Shown: positions 1 to 11,426 of the stretch, in pieces
How the letters are laid out: the number at the start of each line of letters is the position of its first letter
Position numbering within the stretch: position 1 is the stretch's first letter
NCBI GenBank assembly: GCA_001600095.1
Contig: BCIX01000001.1
Location: 2,753,198 to 2,817,197, forward strand
Source: Bullera alba
Taxonomy: Eukaryota; Basidiomycota; Tremellomycetes; Tremellales; Bulleraceae
Reading direction: 5' to 3'
Length of the DNA: 64,000 nucleotides
The notes under the pieces: model-generated
Database searches by the model: none
What the model was told of the DNA's origin: nothing
The model's input: only the letters and a program-made list of their open reading frames with translations
Translations under genes and position numbers: made by a program

Positions 1-560
1 ATAGACAACACGGGATGATCATATCATGCGACCACGCGATGCTGCTCTTCGGAACAACGGACGCGAATTGATCCCGCTCGTTTCACAAAGACGGTCAGCG
101 CGTCCTCGAGCCCAAACACGGGCAGGGGTTAGATACACTCACATCCCCATCCATCTCTCATTCATCTCAAGCAGCATCAGCTCGCTCGCGGCCAGGTCTA
201 CACAGAGCGGGAATCGTATCACGCTCTTTCATACCCCAGCTGAAGTGACTGGCTACATCGGCGTGAGTGTTTGCCGCTCAGGCTTGGACGTGTTTTGATG
301 GCAGGCTCTCGGGGCTGGTCAGCTGGGACGATCGCTGACGTATCGCTTCCCTGGCTTGCTCCTCTCCCTTCGACTTACAACCTCCCTTCTTCATCATCCT
401 GCTTCTCCGCTACCAAATACGTGGCCTATACCCATCGGCTTGGCATCTCGTTTCCAAATCTCGACGACACGATACAGATCCAGGTACAGGACCGCTCCCA
501 TCAAAGAACGGCTGGCCATCTAAGATCGACCTCGATCGACACCATCTTCTCGCCTTGACA
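1..560. other. Left-edge intergenic and 5' leader region of VTS1
   Basis: I see no supported gene here. Two short plus-strand frames (about 26-298 and 271-558) have no recognisable domain and no coherent splice pattern. The stretch just before position 561 is C- and pyrimidine-rich, as expected of a fungal promoter and leader, so it most likely holds the VTS1 promoter and 5' UTR. Confidence 0.5.
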
Positions 561-2722
561 ATGGCTTCGCAAACTCTACGACCCCACCGATCCCCTTCTC
601 CCTCCCCAGCCACCACACCGGTCAACCCAGTCAACCCGGCAAAGCTGACCAGGCAATCCCTGGGCCCTCCTTCCAGCACGAGTGGCGCAGCCAAAGGATT
701 CGCCGGCCTGGGCATCAGCAGTCCAGGACTCGGTATAGGTTCAGGTCAGCCTCGACACGTTTCCTCGAGCGTGGCCCTAGGTGGGAATGGTTCGACAAGG
801 GAGAGTCTCTCGCCAAGACCCAGCATGGGAAATAACAGAGCGGTCAGCGGTAGTGCCGCTGGCTATTCGGCCAGACCGAGCTCAGAGTTTCTCCCTGGCG
901 GTATGAGAGGCGAGGCAAAGACTCCAGAGGGTGGGCACAAACCAGCACAAGCATTGGCTTCAACTGACCCGGTACCGTAGCTGAGCAGATTGACCAGTGG
1001 TTCAAACACCTCGCCAGCTGGGAGGCCACTCTCGAAGAGATGGCCGCCGCGTCGACCGATCAGAACTTTACCGAAGAGCTCGGCGCCATCGAGCAGTGTG
1101 AGTATACGAAACTCTTCTTGGATAAAGCTAAAGCCATGCAGGGTTCCGGGTGCTGTCAGAGGCAGAGCGTACCGCTGCGCTGTATTCTCTCCTGCAACAC
1201 TCGACGCCCGTTCAGATCCGATTCTTCCAGAGCGTCCTCCACCACATGGCTCAGTCGGATCCGATGACAGCTCTACTCTCGCCCAACCCGGCCAATGCGG
1301 GAGGCATGGAGGCCAGGCTGTCATCCTATGGCCTGAAATCACCTTCAGCTGGCGGCGGATCAGGTTTTGCTGGATCGCCAGTGGTCAACCAGTTCCTCAA
1401 CCCCGAATCCGCCCTCGATGCCAATGCCGCTGCGATTGCGAACAAGAACCGGCTCAAGCAGAACAGGATCTCCGCTCCGGGAACGCTGCAGCCTCACGAT
1501 CGATGGCAAGGACAGCTCGATCAAGTCATGGAGCGAGGGACATCGCCAGGTGCCGAATCGACGACCTCTAGTCGATCTCGATCTCCACAACCCGACGTGC
1601 GACCCAAGTCGACCATATTCGCCGGCAAGGACAGTCGATCCCCGCGGCTCTCTGGCGAGGTGGGACTCGGTCTGCATCAACCTGTTCCGGAAGCGGCTTC
1701 ACCAGCTGCTTCGCCGTTCTTGGGCAACCCGTCTTGGGCGAGCATGGCAAATACTCCAGTGGCACCCATGTTCACCGACCCCAAGATTGACGGCGTGGCT
1801 GCCGCGCTCACCAACATGGCCAACATGCAGAACCTCAACCAGAATCGCATAGCACTGGAGGACCCGAGAAAGTACCGCAGAGCAGGCGCTGGAAATGGGG
1901 ATCGAAATGTCTCTGGGCAGTACAATGACGACGGCGATCTGGTTCAAAACTACTCTCGGCAACCTGGACGAGCGACGTCCCCTCTCGCCCCTCAAGGCGG
2001 CTTCCCCAACCAAAATTGGGCGACCGCTCGCTCTCCAGTGCTGGACCAGTTTGGCCTCAGTGGTCTGGGCATTGGAGGCGCTGATCCAAGTGGTCTCTCT
2101 GGTCTCAGCATGAGCCTCGCGCAGCTCGGCATCAACCCCTTGGCCAATGCCAACCCCGCTCAGATCATGGCTCTTGCCCAGGCTCAAGCGCAACAACAGC
2201 TCAACACAGCCGCCAGCTTTGCTTCTGCTGGCTACGGAGGTTCGCCTGGATTAGGCTACGGCAACAACCGAGCGCAATTCCCTCGGGGCATTCCGCCTGG
2301 CCGCCGTTCGCCCATGCTTGGCAAGAGCCATTCTCCGACTCCCGATCGACCGAGCGCCACCACAGGTGGTGGTGCTGGCGGAGGTGCCGGAGTCGCTGGT
2401 CCCGATGATGTGGATATGAAGATTCTAGAGGATGTGTCCGGATGGCTGAGGGTTCTTCGTCTGCACGTGAGTCGAAGTGTCTGCTCGTTGGTGAATCAGC
2501 TAACACGTTCTGCAGAAATACACGACCAACTTTGAAAAGTCCAATTGGCGCGATATGATCATGATGAACGACAACGACTTGCAAGACAAGGGCGTCAATG
2601 CGACTGGAGCTCGGAACAAGTTCCTCAAGGTGTTTTACAATGTCAGGACCAAAGAAGGCATCAACCATCCACCAGGTCAGGAGGAGTATGCGCCTGGAGC
2701 GAAGAAGGACGACGACAAGTGA
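561..2722 (+). CDS. VTS1: VTS1/Smaug-type RNA-binding SAM-domain protein
   Basis: Four exons (561-900, 981-1097, 1142-2466, 2516-2722) give 662 residues with all phases closing. The C-terminal end (about residues 570-640) is a SAM domain. It contains DVSGWLRVLRLHKYTTNFE and the segment LQDKGVNATGARNKFLKVF, the conserved core of the Vts1/Smaug family. These proteins bind Smaug recognition hairpins in mRNAs and recruit deadenylation and decay factors in the cytoplasm. A shorter conserved block lies near residues 114-175 (AEQIDQWFKHL through the ALYSLLQHSTPVQ segment) and matches the N-terminal helical region of fungal Vts1. The linker between them is long, low in complexity and rich in Ser, Pro, Gly and Asn. 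The second intron is only 44 bases. The start is the first ATG of the frame. The SAM assignment is firm; the targets are not visible from sequence. Confidence 0.86.
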
Positions 2723-3102
2723 TGATGTTTGACGTGAAGGTGTAATGAGGTGTTCCGGGAAGATCGAGTCACAACCCGCTAGGCGGGTGACAGGACCGTA
2801 CCTCCGCAAGCTCGATGTGTGATCACCCTTGGCTCTGAAGATCTTTGCATGCTTATATGTCCATAACGTATCTCGATGAATGACGCACGGTTTGAGGATT
2901 TCGCAACAGGTCGCAACGCGCTAGGCTGTCGCGATTTGTTTGGTTCCAGCGATCGGTTACGTCGGCATCTCCCGATCGATCATGGCATGGCGATAACATC
3001 ATCGCAAAGATGAGGCGAGAGTCACATATAATGGCCCTCGTCGCCTGTTATGAAGCTGAAGAGTCTGGTCCTGCTGTTCAGCCATCGCTACTGATAGTAG
3101 AA
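2723..3102. other. Intergenic: VTS1 3' region and hydrolase promoter
   Basis: No separate gene is supported. The reading frame of the downstream hydrolase is open back to an ATG at 3010 and another at 3031, so part of this stretch may be coding if one of those is the true start. Confidence 0.5.
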
Positions 3103-4481
3103 ATGGCACAACATACAGAAGCTGGACGGCCGACCGACCTCGAAAAGCAGTGGGCTCCACTGCGGCGTGAATCGCCTGACCCGACTGCACCCTCTACACC
3201 TCCCTTTCCAGTACGATTGGGTATAAGCCTTTTCACCTATCCGGCCCTACTCCTGACACTCCTGGTGGTACTACCATACACTGTCATCAAGCACATTACA
3301 GTGGGGCCGCCTGCCGACTGGATGCCATTATCGACACATTTGGAGGGACGACTGGTGTATTGGTCTGGGAAGCTGGTGGACTCGGCATACCTTCCACCAC
3401 AAGACAAGGAGGAAGCGGCAGTGCCTTCCAACCTGCCTCTCGAATGGGCGAAAGAGGGCAGACGAGGTGTAGATGTGGAGAAGGTGATCGTTCCGAAACT
3501 CGAGACAAAGTATAGAATGGGTCTTGGAGAGATCCGTGGAGTGGAAAGCGAAGATCGACCTGGCTTTATCCTCACGCCCCGAGAGCTCAAAGCTGTAGGA
3601 TCGGGCACTGAGCTAGCCGAGGAAGGCGAAAAGGTGATCATGTATCTCTTCGGAGGGTGAGTGCTGGAGAAATCACGCGAGACTTGAGCTAAAGTCAGAC
3701 TTAGAGGGTATGCATCAGGACATCCTGTCAAATTTCCCTTCCCATGGCAAATGTCCAAAGTCCTTTGTACCAGACTATTCGGTGTGAATTATCGCAAGAC
3801 ACTGTCCTCAGAAACTGCATTTCCAGCACCTATTCTTGATGCGCTGGCGGGATACCTCTACCTCACCCAAAAGCTGCGCTTCCCATCAAGCTCGATCATC
3901 CTCTTGGGCGACTCATCCGGTGCGCATCTCGGCCTGTGCTTGTCGCAACACCTGCATGATCTGCGGATAGCTCAGCCGGGATACATCCTCCTGACATCGC
4001 CGCTTGGTGATGTAAGACGGGCCATGCCGTCCAGAGCGGAGTTTGCGGGTGTGGACATACTGGCAGAAACGATGGATGCGAAGCCGCTCCACTCGGCGAT
4101 GAGGCATTATACCGATGGAGCCAAAGACCAACCTGCTTTCTCACCGGCGAGGAGTCGGAAGGGGGATTGGACATTTCTGCGGGAGGAACAGGTCAAAGTG
4201 TATATCATGGTTGGTACCAAGGAGATTCTCCGTGACGATGGGTTGGCGATCGTCGAGGCGATGAAGCGCGACGGAGTCGATGTCACGCTCAGAGAAGTAA
4301 GTCAGCTTTGGGCAATAGCCTAAGCGGTAGTCGCTGATGAGGTTCATAGGACGTCGGCGGGTCTCATTGCGGTCCACTAGCTCAGTGGAAGGGTTCGAGC
4401 GCATGGCAGGTCTGGCAGGATGACACCAAGCGAATAGTGCAGGGACGACGATACATCGTAGAGGATGCAGATGAGGCTTGA
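3103..4481 (+). CDS. Membrane-anchored alpha/beta hydrolase (steryl acetyl hydrolase/lipase-like)
   Basis: Three exons (3103-3656, 3705-4296, 4350-4481) give about 425 residues. Upstream in-frame ATGs at 3010 and 3031 would add up to 31. A hydrophobic segment near residues 35-60 (FTYPALLLTLLVVLPYTVI) looks like one N-terminal membrane anchor. The catalytic part has an oxyanion-loop motif (LFGGGYASGHP, split by intron 1), a nucleophile elbow GDSSGAHLG with the catalytic Ser, and a C-terminal GGSHCGPL that supplies the likely catalytic His. This is the order of the alpha/beta-hydrolase fold-3 family, which includes fungal steryl acetyl hydrolases and hormone-sensitive-lipase-like enzymes. The usual HGGG motif has Phe in place of His. 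The substrate cannot be deduced; deacetylation of sterols or another small ester is an inference from the family. Confidence 0.78.
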
Positions 4482-5727
4482 TGGAGCTGCCTTGGATTCG
4501 CGTCAGGATCGAGGCTTCACGAGGCGCTATCAGTGTACGGGGAGGTTAGTGGTACGGTTTTCAGTCATATTAGAGAGTACGCAACTCATTACTCAGCTTC
4601 CTCAAGGTCTGAGGTCATCCTCTTCGCGCCTCATGCGCATCAACCGGTGGCCATCACAGAGCGTATTGGCTGCGTGAAGATCCTGGCAATCTGACGAGTC
4701 GACGAGGGCGATGACCGAGCATCACAAGCTCACTAGAGTAGTTTGTCACTCATGCACCGTGGACGAGCGACCTTTGCGCGACTGTCTTTGTATGGGTTAC
4801 GGATAACTCCGTTTAACGCCGGCATGTGGCACGACTGATTGGGTGCGGCTGTGTCTACATTTTCGAGTTGCTGAACTCGAAGTCTTCCCTTTCTCTCATG
4901 CCCAGCAGGTGTGTGACAGTGTGGCTATCGTGTGGCCATGATGCTGACGATCTGGTGTTCCTTCAGCTCCAAGGTCACAATGCTCGTCAAAAACGAGGGA
5001 AGCAGCAATGGTGAGCTTCAAGGACAACCCACGCCTAGAGCCAAGCTGACCATCTTCCCCAGTTCTCCTTTCTACTCATGAGCGGGATAAGGTCCTGGAA
5101 TTATAACCCTCGCCTCTTCACTCTCGAAGAGGTCTAACGATCCGAAAGGGATCCTCTTGGTCTAATGACCAGTCCCACCCGACCAGAAATGCGTCCTGTC
5201 CCTCCCCAACTCTGGCTCCCGGGTCAGATGAGAATCCTGAGATGTGCTCGTTCACCTCCTTCGGGTTGTAGGATGAGCATGGAGGACATGGTGCGGATAT
5301 GGACTTGGCAGGGGTGAGGAGGGTTGCTTCGTATCTTGTTCCCGGAAAACGGGTGTCTCCATCAACCCTTACGAGCGTTGTTGGAGAAAGTGTTGTTGGC
5401 AACAGCAACCCAGATACCGAGAAGCTTTAGTGCAATTTGGTGACGTCTCCACGCTTCCTTCTAGCTCTCGGGCGAAAGGGGAGCGAAACCCTTTGACAAT
5501 TCTGTCAGAGGGGGAGATAACTCGATCAGGACTACTCTGGGACTGCTGGGTATCAATATGGCCTCTTGGCCTAGATCTGTAGTGACGCGAATGCAACTTG
5601 ATCTCTATGTCAATCGCCGTCTCGAAGCAAGGCCGGAGACTATTCGTTACAGGCACACAAGGAATATAGAAGTATATCATCACGCATTCTTCACCTCTAT
5701 CATCCACTACAAGCTGATCCAAATCCA
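4482..5727. other. Intergenic region without a recognised gene
   Basis: This 1.25 kb separates the ends of two convergent genes. One minus-strand frame (5118-5408, 96 codons) has a protein-like composition, but it shows no domain and no upstream exon that I could connect, so I do not call it a gene. I see no repeat or RNA gene. Confidence 0.5.
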
Positions 5728-6843
5728 TTATGCAGGTGGGATGAAGTTGGGAGCAGAGCCAGACACGGCAACACCTGGGATGCTGGTTGCGTTGGCTCCT
5801 GGGGCAGAGTCGTCAAGCTTCTCAGACGTGACACCGGTCGGCGCAACGCCGGTCTTCTTCTTCTCGTCCTACATGAAGTCAGAAGATAGATAGACAACGA
5901 ACAAGGTCTCACTCACGGCAATCCGCCTGGCCTCCTCGTGAACATCGAGAACCTGCTTTTGCGTGGTGGTGTAGAATTGGTGAACTCTGCCAGGGGATGA
6001 TCAGTCTATGCAAGAACGAAGCAAGCAGCAATCACACTCACTTGGACCCGATGCCAGTGCCGATGGCCTTGTTATAGTAGTCGGTGAACTTGTTGGAAAC
6101 ACCTCGGTTCTGGTCGACCTCTCGGGTCTTGGCGATAACAGCGGCGGCCTGCTCGTTGATCTTGCCGGAGACGGTCTTGTCCTCGCCAACGACCTTGTTT
6201 CCAACAGTGTGGTCCAAGGAGTTGAAGAAGTTGAGGAATCGAGACGAAATGCCCTGTTTGTCTATGAAGGGGTTAGATGATGGAGGTCCTAATAATGATC
6301 AAGCCGACTTACGGTCAAACTCGATAGCTCGCTCGACAATGTGGTCTCCGAGAACGTAGCCGTGGGCGAGGTACTCGGCGACGATAGCGGCCTTGACTCT
6401 TATCAGCATATTTCTCATTGTATGGGCTTGATCACTCACAGCTGGCTTGTCCTCTTGGCTGATCTCGCCAGCGGCACCGGGGATACCGGATCCGATGGGG
6501 GAAGCACCCGTGGATCCAGTTGGCAGGACCGAGGCCTTTGGCTCGGCATCAGAAGCAGAGGTGACCTCGAGGTGGGCACCGTCAAGCGTACCGCCGTTCA
6601 GCATCCTAGTATGAGATTCAGCAAATTACCAAGAATAACGAGAAACTCTATCACTCACAGAGACGTCCTCATGGCGCTGAGCTTCTCAAAGGTGATGTTG
6701 GCGGTGCTTCCAGTCTTCTCGACCTTGACAAGCTTTCCGCAGAAGGAGAAGAAGTCGTGCAGCTTCTCCTCTGTCGTCTCGGCGGCGAGACCGGCGACAT
6801 GGATGGTGTATCCTGGGGCGATGGAGGCGGAAGTGGAAGCCAT
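5728..6843 (-). CDS. VIP1: Vip1-like RRM protein
   Basis: Six exons on the minus strand (6843-6659, 6605-6440, 6391-6313, 6261-6042, 5986-5917, 5868-5728) give 286 residues. Residues about 10-85 form an RRM-like fold (YTIHVAGLAAETTEEKLHDF, then KVEKTGSTANITF). After a Ser/Gly/Pro linker comes the characteristic helical region of this family, with AEYLAHGYVLGDHIVERAI, KQGISSRFLNFFNSLD and FYTTTQKQVLDVHEEARRI. This combination matches fungal Vip1 and the plant BPA1-type proteins. The family is probably cytoplasmic, with a poorly understood role in stress or RNA-linked processes. The third exon joins after GTCAAG, which is a phase-correct but inferred acceptor. The C-terminus is short and Ala/Pro-rich. 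Confidence 0.78.
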
Positions 6844-7193
6844 TGTGATTGATTGTGTTTTGGGGTGTTTGGTTGAGTTGCTTCAGTTGATATATTCTGT
6901 AGGGATACAGTAGATGTTCAAGATGGAAGATGGTAAAATTGCTATACAAGAAAGAAAGAATGGCGTCCGAGGCCACAGCAGAAGCGGCCGCCACGGCGGA
7001 GCGGAGCACGCAGAGAGCTCGTCGATACGTCATCACAAAGTGACGGAAGCATTTCGCATCGCAGCAGCGCAGCCAGGGGAAGAGATAAGGACTCCGGTCT
7101 CGAGCGGGAGTCATGCATCACTGATGCAATGGTCTGCACGGTTCATATAGAGTACATCGAGTCTAGGACGTGAATGCAACGCAACACTGTATG
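6844..7193. other. Intergenic: VIP1-like promoter and MED7 3' region
   Basis: This 350-base gap lies between the start of the Vip1-like gene and the stop codon of MED7, both on the minus strand. I see no coding signal or RNA gene. It should hold the promoter of the Vip1-like gene. Confidence 0.5.
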
Positions 7194-8262
7194 TTACGAC
7201 TGAAACATCGTTCCCGCTTGATTTTCATGAATAGGGGACTCTCCTGCCTTCGCTATCGGCTCGCTGTCTGCAACGACTTCTTTTGAGATGACTGCTCCCC
7301 GGTCGTCCAATGCTCGTCCTTGCTGCCCTGACAAGGCTGTCACCTGTCTCAGTGTTGCGATCCTCGAGGCTATCGCTTGGCATTTGCTGTAAATCGATGA
7401 AGACTCAGCTCGAGTCAGAGAATCCCGGTCACAGAACTGACCTTTTGAGATCCGCTGTTTGTTGCCTTCGGGTTGCCAGCTGCTTCTCCAAGAGCATCAC
7501 CAATGTCGCCTCGGACTAGGTGTGGAATCGAAGATCAGCGGATATTCACGCTACAACGAAGGAAGAGATTCTCACCTGAACGCCGCGAAGCTGATTTGCC
7601 GAGACCATCATTGTCGCAGCCAGATTGGACAAATGCTGGATGTACTGATCGCCCTGGTGACCCCAAGGCGATGCCTCAAACTCGCCCGGCGTTCGTGCAG
7701 TCGTGGTCAGAGAGTCGACCAGTAGTAGCAGGGTATGTAGGAACGAGTGTAGAAGCGGAGGCAGCGACGTTTGAGGCGGCTCGTCTGGGTCCACCCATGG
7801 AGGTAGGCCTATATCTGATGCGGTTGGGATATTCGAATCGATCTGAGGGATATCAGCGGACGTTCAGTGAAGAGCAGCGTCTTGAAGAGTCCCCCATGAG
7901 TCAAATCCCAGGCGCTCAAGAGGGCGACTCACACTGTAGGGCTGTCCGAAGCATAACCACTTTCCTTCTTCAACCACCCAATCACTCCTTGGCTTTGCCA
8001 GCGATGCTTGTAATTCCGCAAGATCCCTTCGATCATCGTCGTTCAAGTCTTCTAGCGCCTCTGCTGCATCCTCCTCCGTGTCCAATGTGCCGTTGTCTTT
8101 ACTGAGACCGGCTTTGCCCTTGGATGTACCGCTTGGACCAGCCAGCTCGGTATATCTTGCGACGTTCGCATCAGTGAACGCTTTCCAGTATGCCGGGGGT
8201 GGGGGAAACAGGGTATTAGCCAGTTCTGGGTTGCCCCCAGGCGCTTGCCCCTCATTGCTCAT
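7194..8262 (-). CDS. MED7: Mediator complex subunit 7
   Basis: Four exons (8262-7933, 7842-7576, 7515-7442, 7386-7194) give 287 residues. The N-terminus carries the family signature FPPPPAYWKAFTDANVARY near residue 20. The third and fourth exons encode the long conserved helices (LPPLLHSFLHTLLLLVDSL, then VSANQLRGVQSEATLVMLLE followed by KQLATRRQQTADLK). MED7 is an essential middle-module subunit that pairs with MED21 and MED31 to form the hinge of Mediator, which links activators to RNA polymerase II in the nucleus. The start at 8262 was chosen because it is the first ATG; the open frame extends upstream only with a non-ATG codon. The C-terminal tail of about 60 residues is divergent. Confidence 0.87.
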
Positions 8263-8531
8263 GTCGCTGCTGGTATCTGTTGGTTTCGCATGCTGGACCA
8301 AAGTCAAAGCCGTAGCGCATGACCTGTCCGTTCACTGGAGTCCTGGACCGCAAGCACAAACAGAAGACGGAAGCAAATTCTTGGATCATGGCGAGCTGCC
8401 TGGCCCTGGATGTATGAGATGCCAGGCTATGCCAGGTGCAGTCTGAAGCTCGTTGCAGGTATACATGCCAGATGTTACAGTGATATGGTACAAGTAGGTC
8501 GTGAACGGATCTGAGAGTCCGTGCGAATGCC

Positions 8532-9822
8532 TTAGACTAGTAGAACAGAGTTGATACATCCATCGTTCTCTGTGGTGAAATCGTCAGCTGGACGTAGGAC
8601 TGGAGACGACCAGGCAACACACCTGGGTTGTTGGTGATCTGCGCATACTCTAAGTGTCGTGGTCAGCACGTTTCCGCAGATGGCAATTCCCTTCAGGCCC
8701 ATGGACAATTCGGTATAACGCTGGCAATCGGCAAGACGATTCTACTCACTGGACCAAACGACCTTTCCACCCGTAGTGACCATACCCAGTTCACTGACAT
8801 TGACTTCCACGATGGTACCTTTTGTCAAGACACCCAAAGACGTATACAACGGCGACTGAGGGTTCTTCTTGACGCCAAGGATGGGTAGTTGGAAGGTGGT
8901 TTTGAGCTCGGCTGAGGGAATGTCAGCGGCGGTACGACAGTTCCTCGGACTGCGACTCACGATGTGTGACGTTGGCCTTCGTCATACGCTATGTTATGTC
9001 AGCTCTGATCATGTAGCGGTGTTGTATGACATACTAAACCCATAGGTCGAATGAAACGCTGCAGGAGATAGTCAGCTGCACGCTCTAACACCGAAACCTC
9101 CTCTGCTCACCTCCAGCTTGACAGGCTTTCTCGTGAATCCCTCTCCGACAAAGGTCGCCTTGTTGACCATTCTCTTCCAACTCTTCGTCTTCCTTGCACC
9201 AGTCTTGATGACTTTGAACATCTCCTCTTCGGCGATACCCCTGACTTTGGGCAGAGGTACAGAGTACTTGGCGGCTTTGTCCTTTCTCCTGTCTTTGATG
9301 GCTGAACTGAGAGCTTTGGCGTCCTGAAACCGAGTCAGCGCATATCCAACCGGGCAGCATCCCGACTTACCCTCTGTCCCTCTCTGTCCAGCAGATACGC
9401 GGGCAGGGCTCCTTCCTTGACAGCTCCATCATCCTTCTGCTTGACATTCCTCTCGTCGTGGGCCTTCAGCGTCTTCTTCATCTGCACCTTCTCAGCGTGT
9501 CGCTTGGCGTGGTGCATCTTGGCCTTGTGTCCGACCATCTTCTGCGTATCGGCAGAAGCCTTGTGAGCTTCTCGAGCGGTTCTCTTTCGCCTGCGTCGTT
9601 GTCAGAACTGCACCAAATAGTAGACATGGCTCGGTTCCACTCACTTCCTCTCCTCATGGTCCATTCGTCGACCGTGTCGACGACGGTGCTCGTCCATGTA
9701 GTCATTCTGTAAGAGGTCAGTAAGGGTGGAGGGGAAGGAAGGGGCTCATATGACCGACCTGAGGCTACAGAAGGAGGAAAGTTAGCGGATACACAGGTCT
9801 CTGAGTCTCATCTACCTACCAT
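8532..9822 (-). CDS. NSA2: Ribosome biogenesis protein NSA2
   Basis: Ten exons give exactly 260 residues, the usual NSA2 length: 9822-9820, 9764-9759, 9706-9645, 9590-9371, 9323-9111, 9060-9037, 8988-8961, 8911-8750, 8649-8623 and 8569-8532. The protein starts [19 protein letters not shown], contains [11 protein letters not shown] and [18 protein letters not shown], and ends [12 protein letters not shown], all near-invariant in the family. NSA2 is a nucleolar and nuclear pre-60S assembly factor needed for 27S pre-rRNA processing. The first exon contributes only the ATG and the second only six bases (codons for Pro-Gln). Both are confirmed by the universal MPQN start. The gene is divergent with PXR1 across 256 bases. 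Confidence 0.97.
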
Positions 9823-10078
9823 ATTGGCTGTGTTCTTTCCTCAGGTAAGTAGCAGTAGTGTTTGGCTCAGTGATAGCCAGGTTGACGTTGAACACCTTGG
9901 TCGCTTTGAAGGTTTTGCTGATCATGCGAGCGGCAAAAATACAAAACCGAAGTGTTAAACTTTTGATTCCGTCGGATCTGAAAAAGTTGACATCCTGCTG
10001 TTGCTGCTGCATATAGTGTACATGTATGCAAGCTGAAACAGCACGACTACTTGACTTCACATACGAACAGCAAGCACC
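9823..10078. promoter_or_regulatory. Shared divergent promoter of NSA2 and PXR1
   Basis: These 256 bases separate the start codons of two ribosome biogenesis genes read in opposite directions. Both promoters and both 5' leaders must fit here, so co-regulation is plausible. I did not identify a specific factor site with confidence. Confidence 0.6.
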
Positions 10079-11426
10079 ATGGGACTGTCGGAGCGGAAGG
10101 TGAAACGTGAGTAATGATTTGTGGTACAAATGTCTCCCGTGACCGCGTTGACGCTGCTCCCAGAACGCATTGGGGCGGATCCGAGAAACCTCTCATGGGC
10201 CGGCAACACGGACAGATTTTCATACAAGCATCTCTCGAATCTCGGCTGGTCGGGTTCGGGTCTGGGATCAGGTGGTGATGGGAACCCGAATCACATCGCG
10301 GTCGCGCGCAAGGTCGATAATGGAGGTATCGGAATGGGAAGGGCGAGAAAGGAGGGCGAGGATAACGCTGCTGGAGCCGGTCAAGCGGGTCGGGGATTGG
10401 AGGATGTGCTACGGAGACTAGCTAGTGCTACAAACAGTCCTAGTGCAAGCCCTAGCCCTGCGCCGGAGTCACCAGTCGCCGAGGGCGAGGAGAAGAAGGA
10501 GGTCAAATTGAGGAACAAGGTCGCGTGAGTCAAGCTGAGCTAGACTACGTCAATATCAGGCTTACACCTCCATCAGTTCGAGACAGAGGCATCTGCTATC
10601 GAAAAAGATGGCCTCTCAGTCATCAGCAGCTCTAGCTGAGATCCTTGGAGTCCCCGTCTCTTCCCTTCCAACTTCGCCTGCTCCCTCATCGCCTTCGCTT
10701 CCCGCAACACCCGCCCTCGCCACACCGCCTGTCGATGCAGATGCCAAGCCATCTGAATCATCACGAGACTCGGAAGAGACGACCACCACATCCACACTCT
10801 CCGTTGCCGACTACTTCAGGAAGAAGATGCGGGAAAAGCTGGCCCAACGTCAAGCAGCGATGGCAGGGCAAGAGATGCCCGAACTCGCCGCAGACAGCCT
10901 GGCGAGGGTGAAAGAGGAGAAAAAGGTGCCTATCGGTGGAGCGGGCTGGGAAGGAGTTAAGGTCAAGTTCGAAGAGGCGGACAACAACGTCCCTTTGGCC
11001 GACCTGGGAGGAGACGTACAACCGGAAGCAGGCCCCAGTTCACCAACGGTACCCTCGGTCAAGGCCGAGCCCGAGCTAGACGAGAAGGCAGCAAAGCGAG
11101 CTAGAAAGGAGGCCAAGCGGTTGAGCAAGTTAGCTAAGGAAGCTTCCAAGTCTTCCATCGAGATCGTCGACGTCAAACCCGACATCAAGTCGATTATCGC
11201 AAATGAGAAGGCTGGCGACTCGGTCAAGGCGGAGAAGAAGTCCAAGAAGGAGAAGAAGGAGAAACGCGACAAGAAGAGTTCACTTGAGGTGGCCGGAGCT
11301 GCCGACGACAAGGCTCACAGAAAGGAGGAGAAGAAGAGGAAGCGAGCAGAAGAAGAGGAAGCAGCCAAGGACAGTACGACCGGCACGAAGGAGAGAAAAG
11401 TGAAGAAGGAAAGGTCGAGCGAGTAG
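10079..11426 (+). CDS. PXR1: G-patch protein PXR1/PinX1
   Basis: Three exons (10079-10106, 10164-10524, 10577-11426) give 412 residues. The protein opens MGLSERKVKQRIGADPRNLS and then has the G-patch (FSYKHLSNLGWSGSGLGSGG) at about residues 30-75, as in PXR1/PinX1. The conserved block RQRHLLSKK followed by ALAEILGV lies after a Ser/Pro-rich linker. The C-terminal half is a highly charged Lys/Glu-rich tail (KKSKKEKKEKRDKKS), typical of this nucleolar family. PXR1 assists the DEAH helicase Prp43 in rRNA processing and snoRNA maturation; the human relative also inhibits telomerase. The first exon has 28 coding bases. Confidence 0.92.

Noticed and set aside
4365..4400. tRNA-like A box (TAGCTCAGTGG) and B box (GGTTCGAGC)
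   Set aside because: The two boxes are only a few bases apart, far too close for a tRNA, and they lie in the last coding exon of the hydrolase.
5118..5408. 96-codon minus-strand frame with protein-like composition
   Set aside because: No ATG-led exon chain, domain or adjoining exon could be built; kept only as a note in the intergenic entry.
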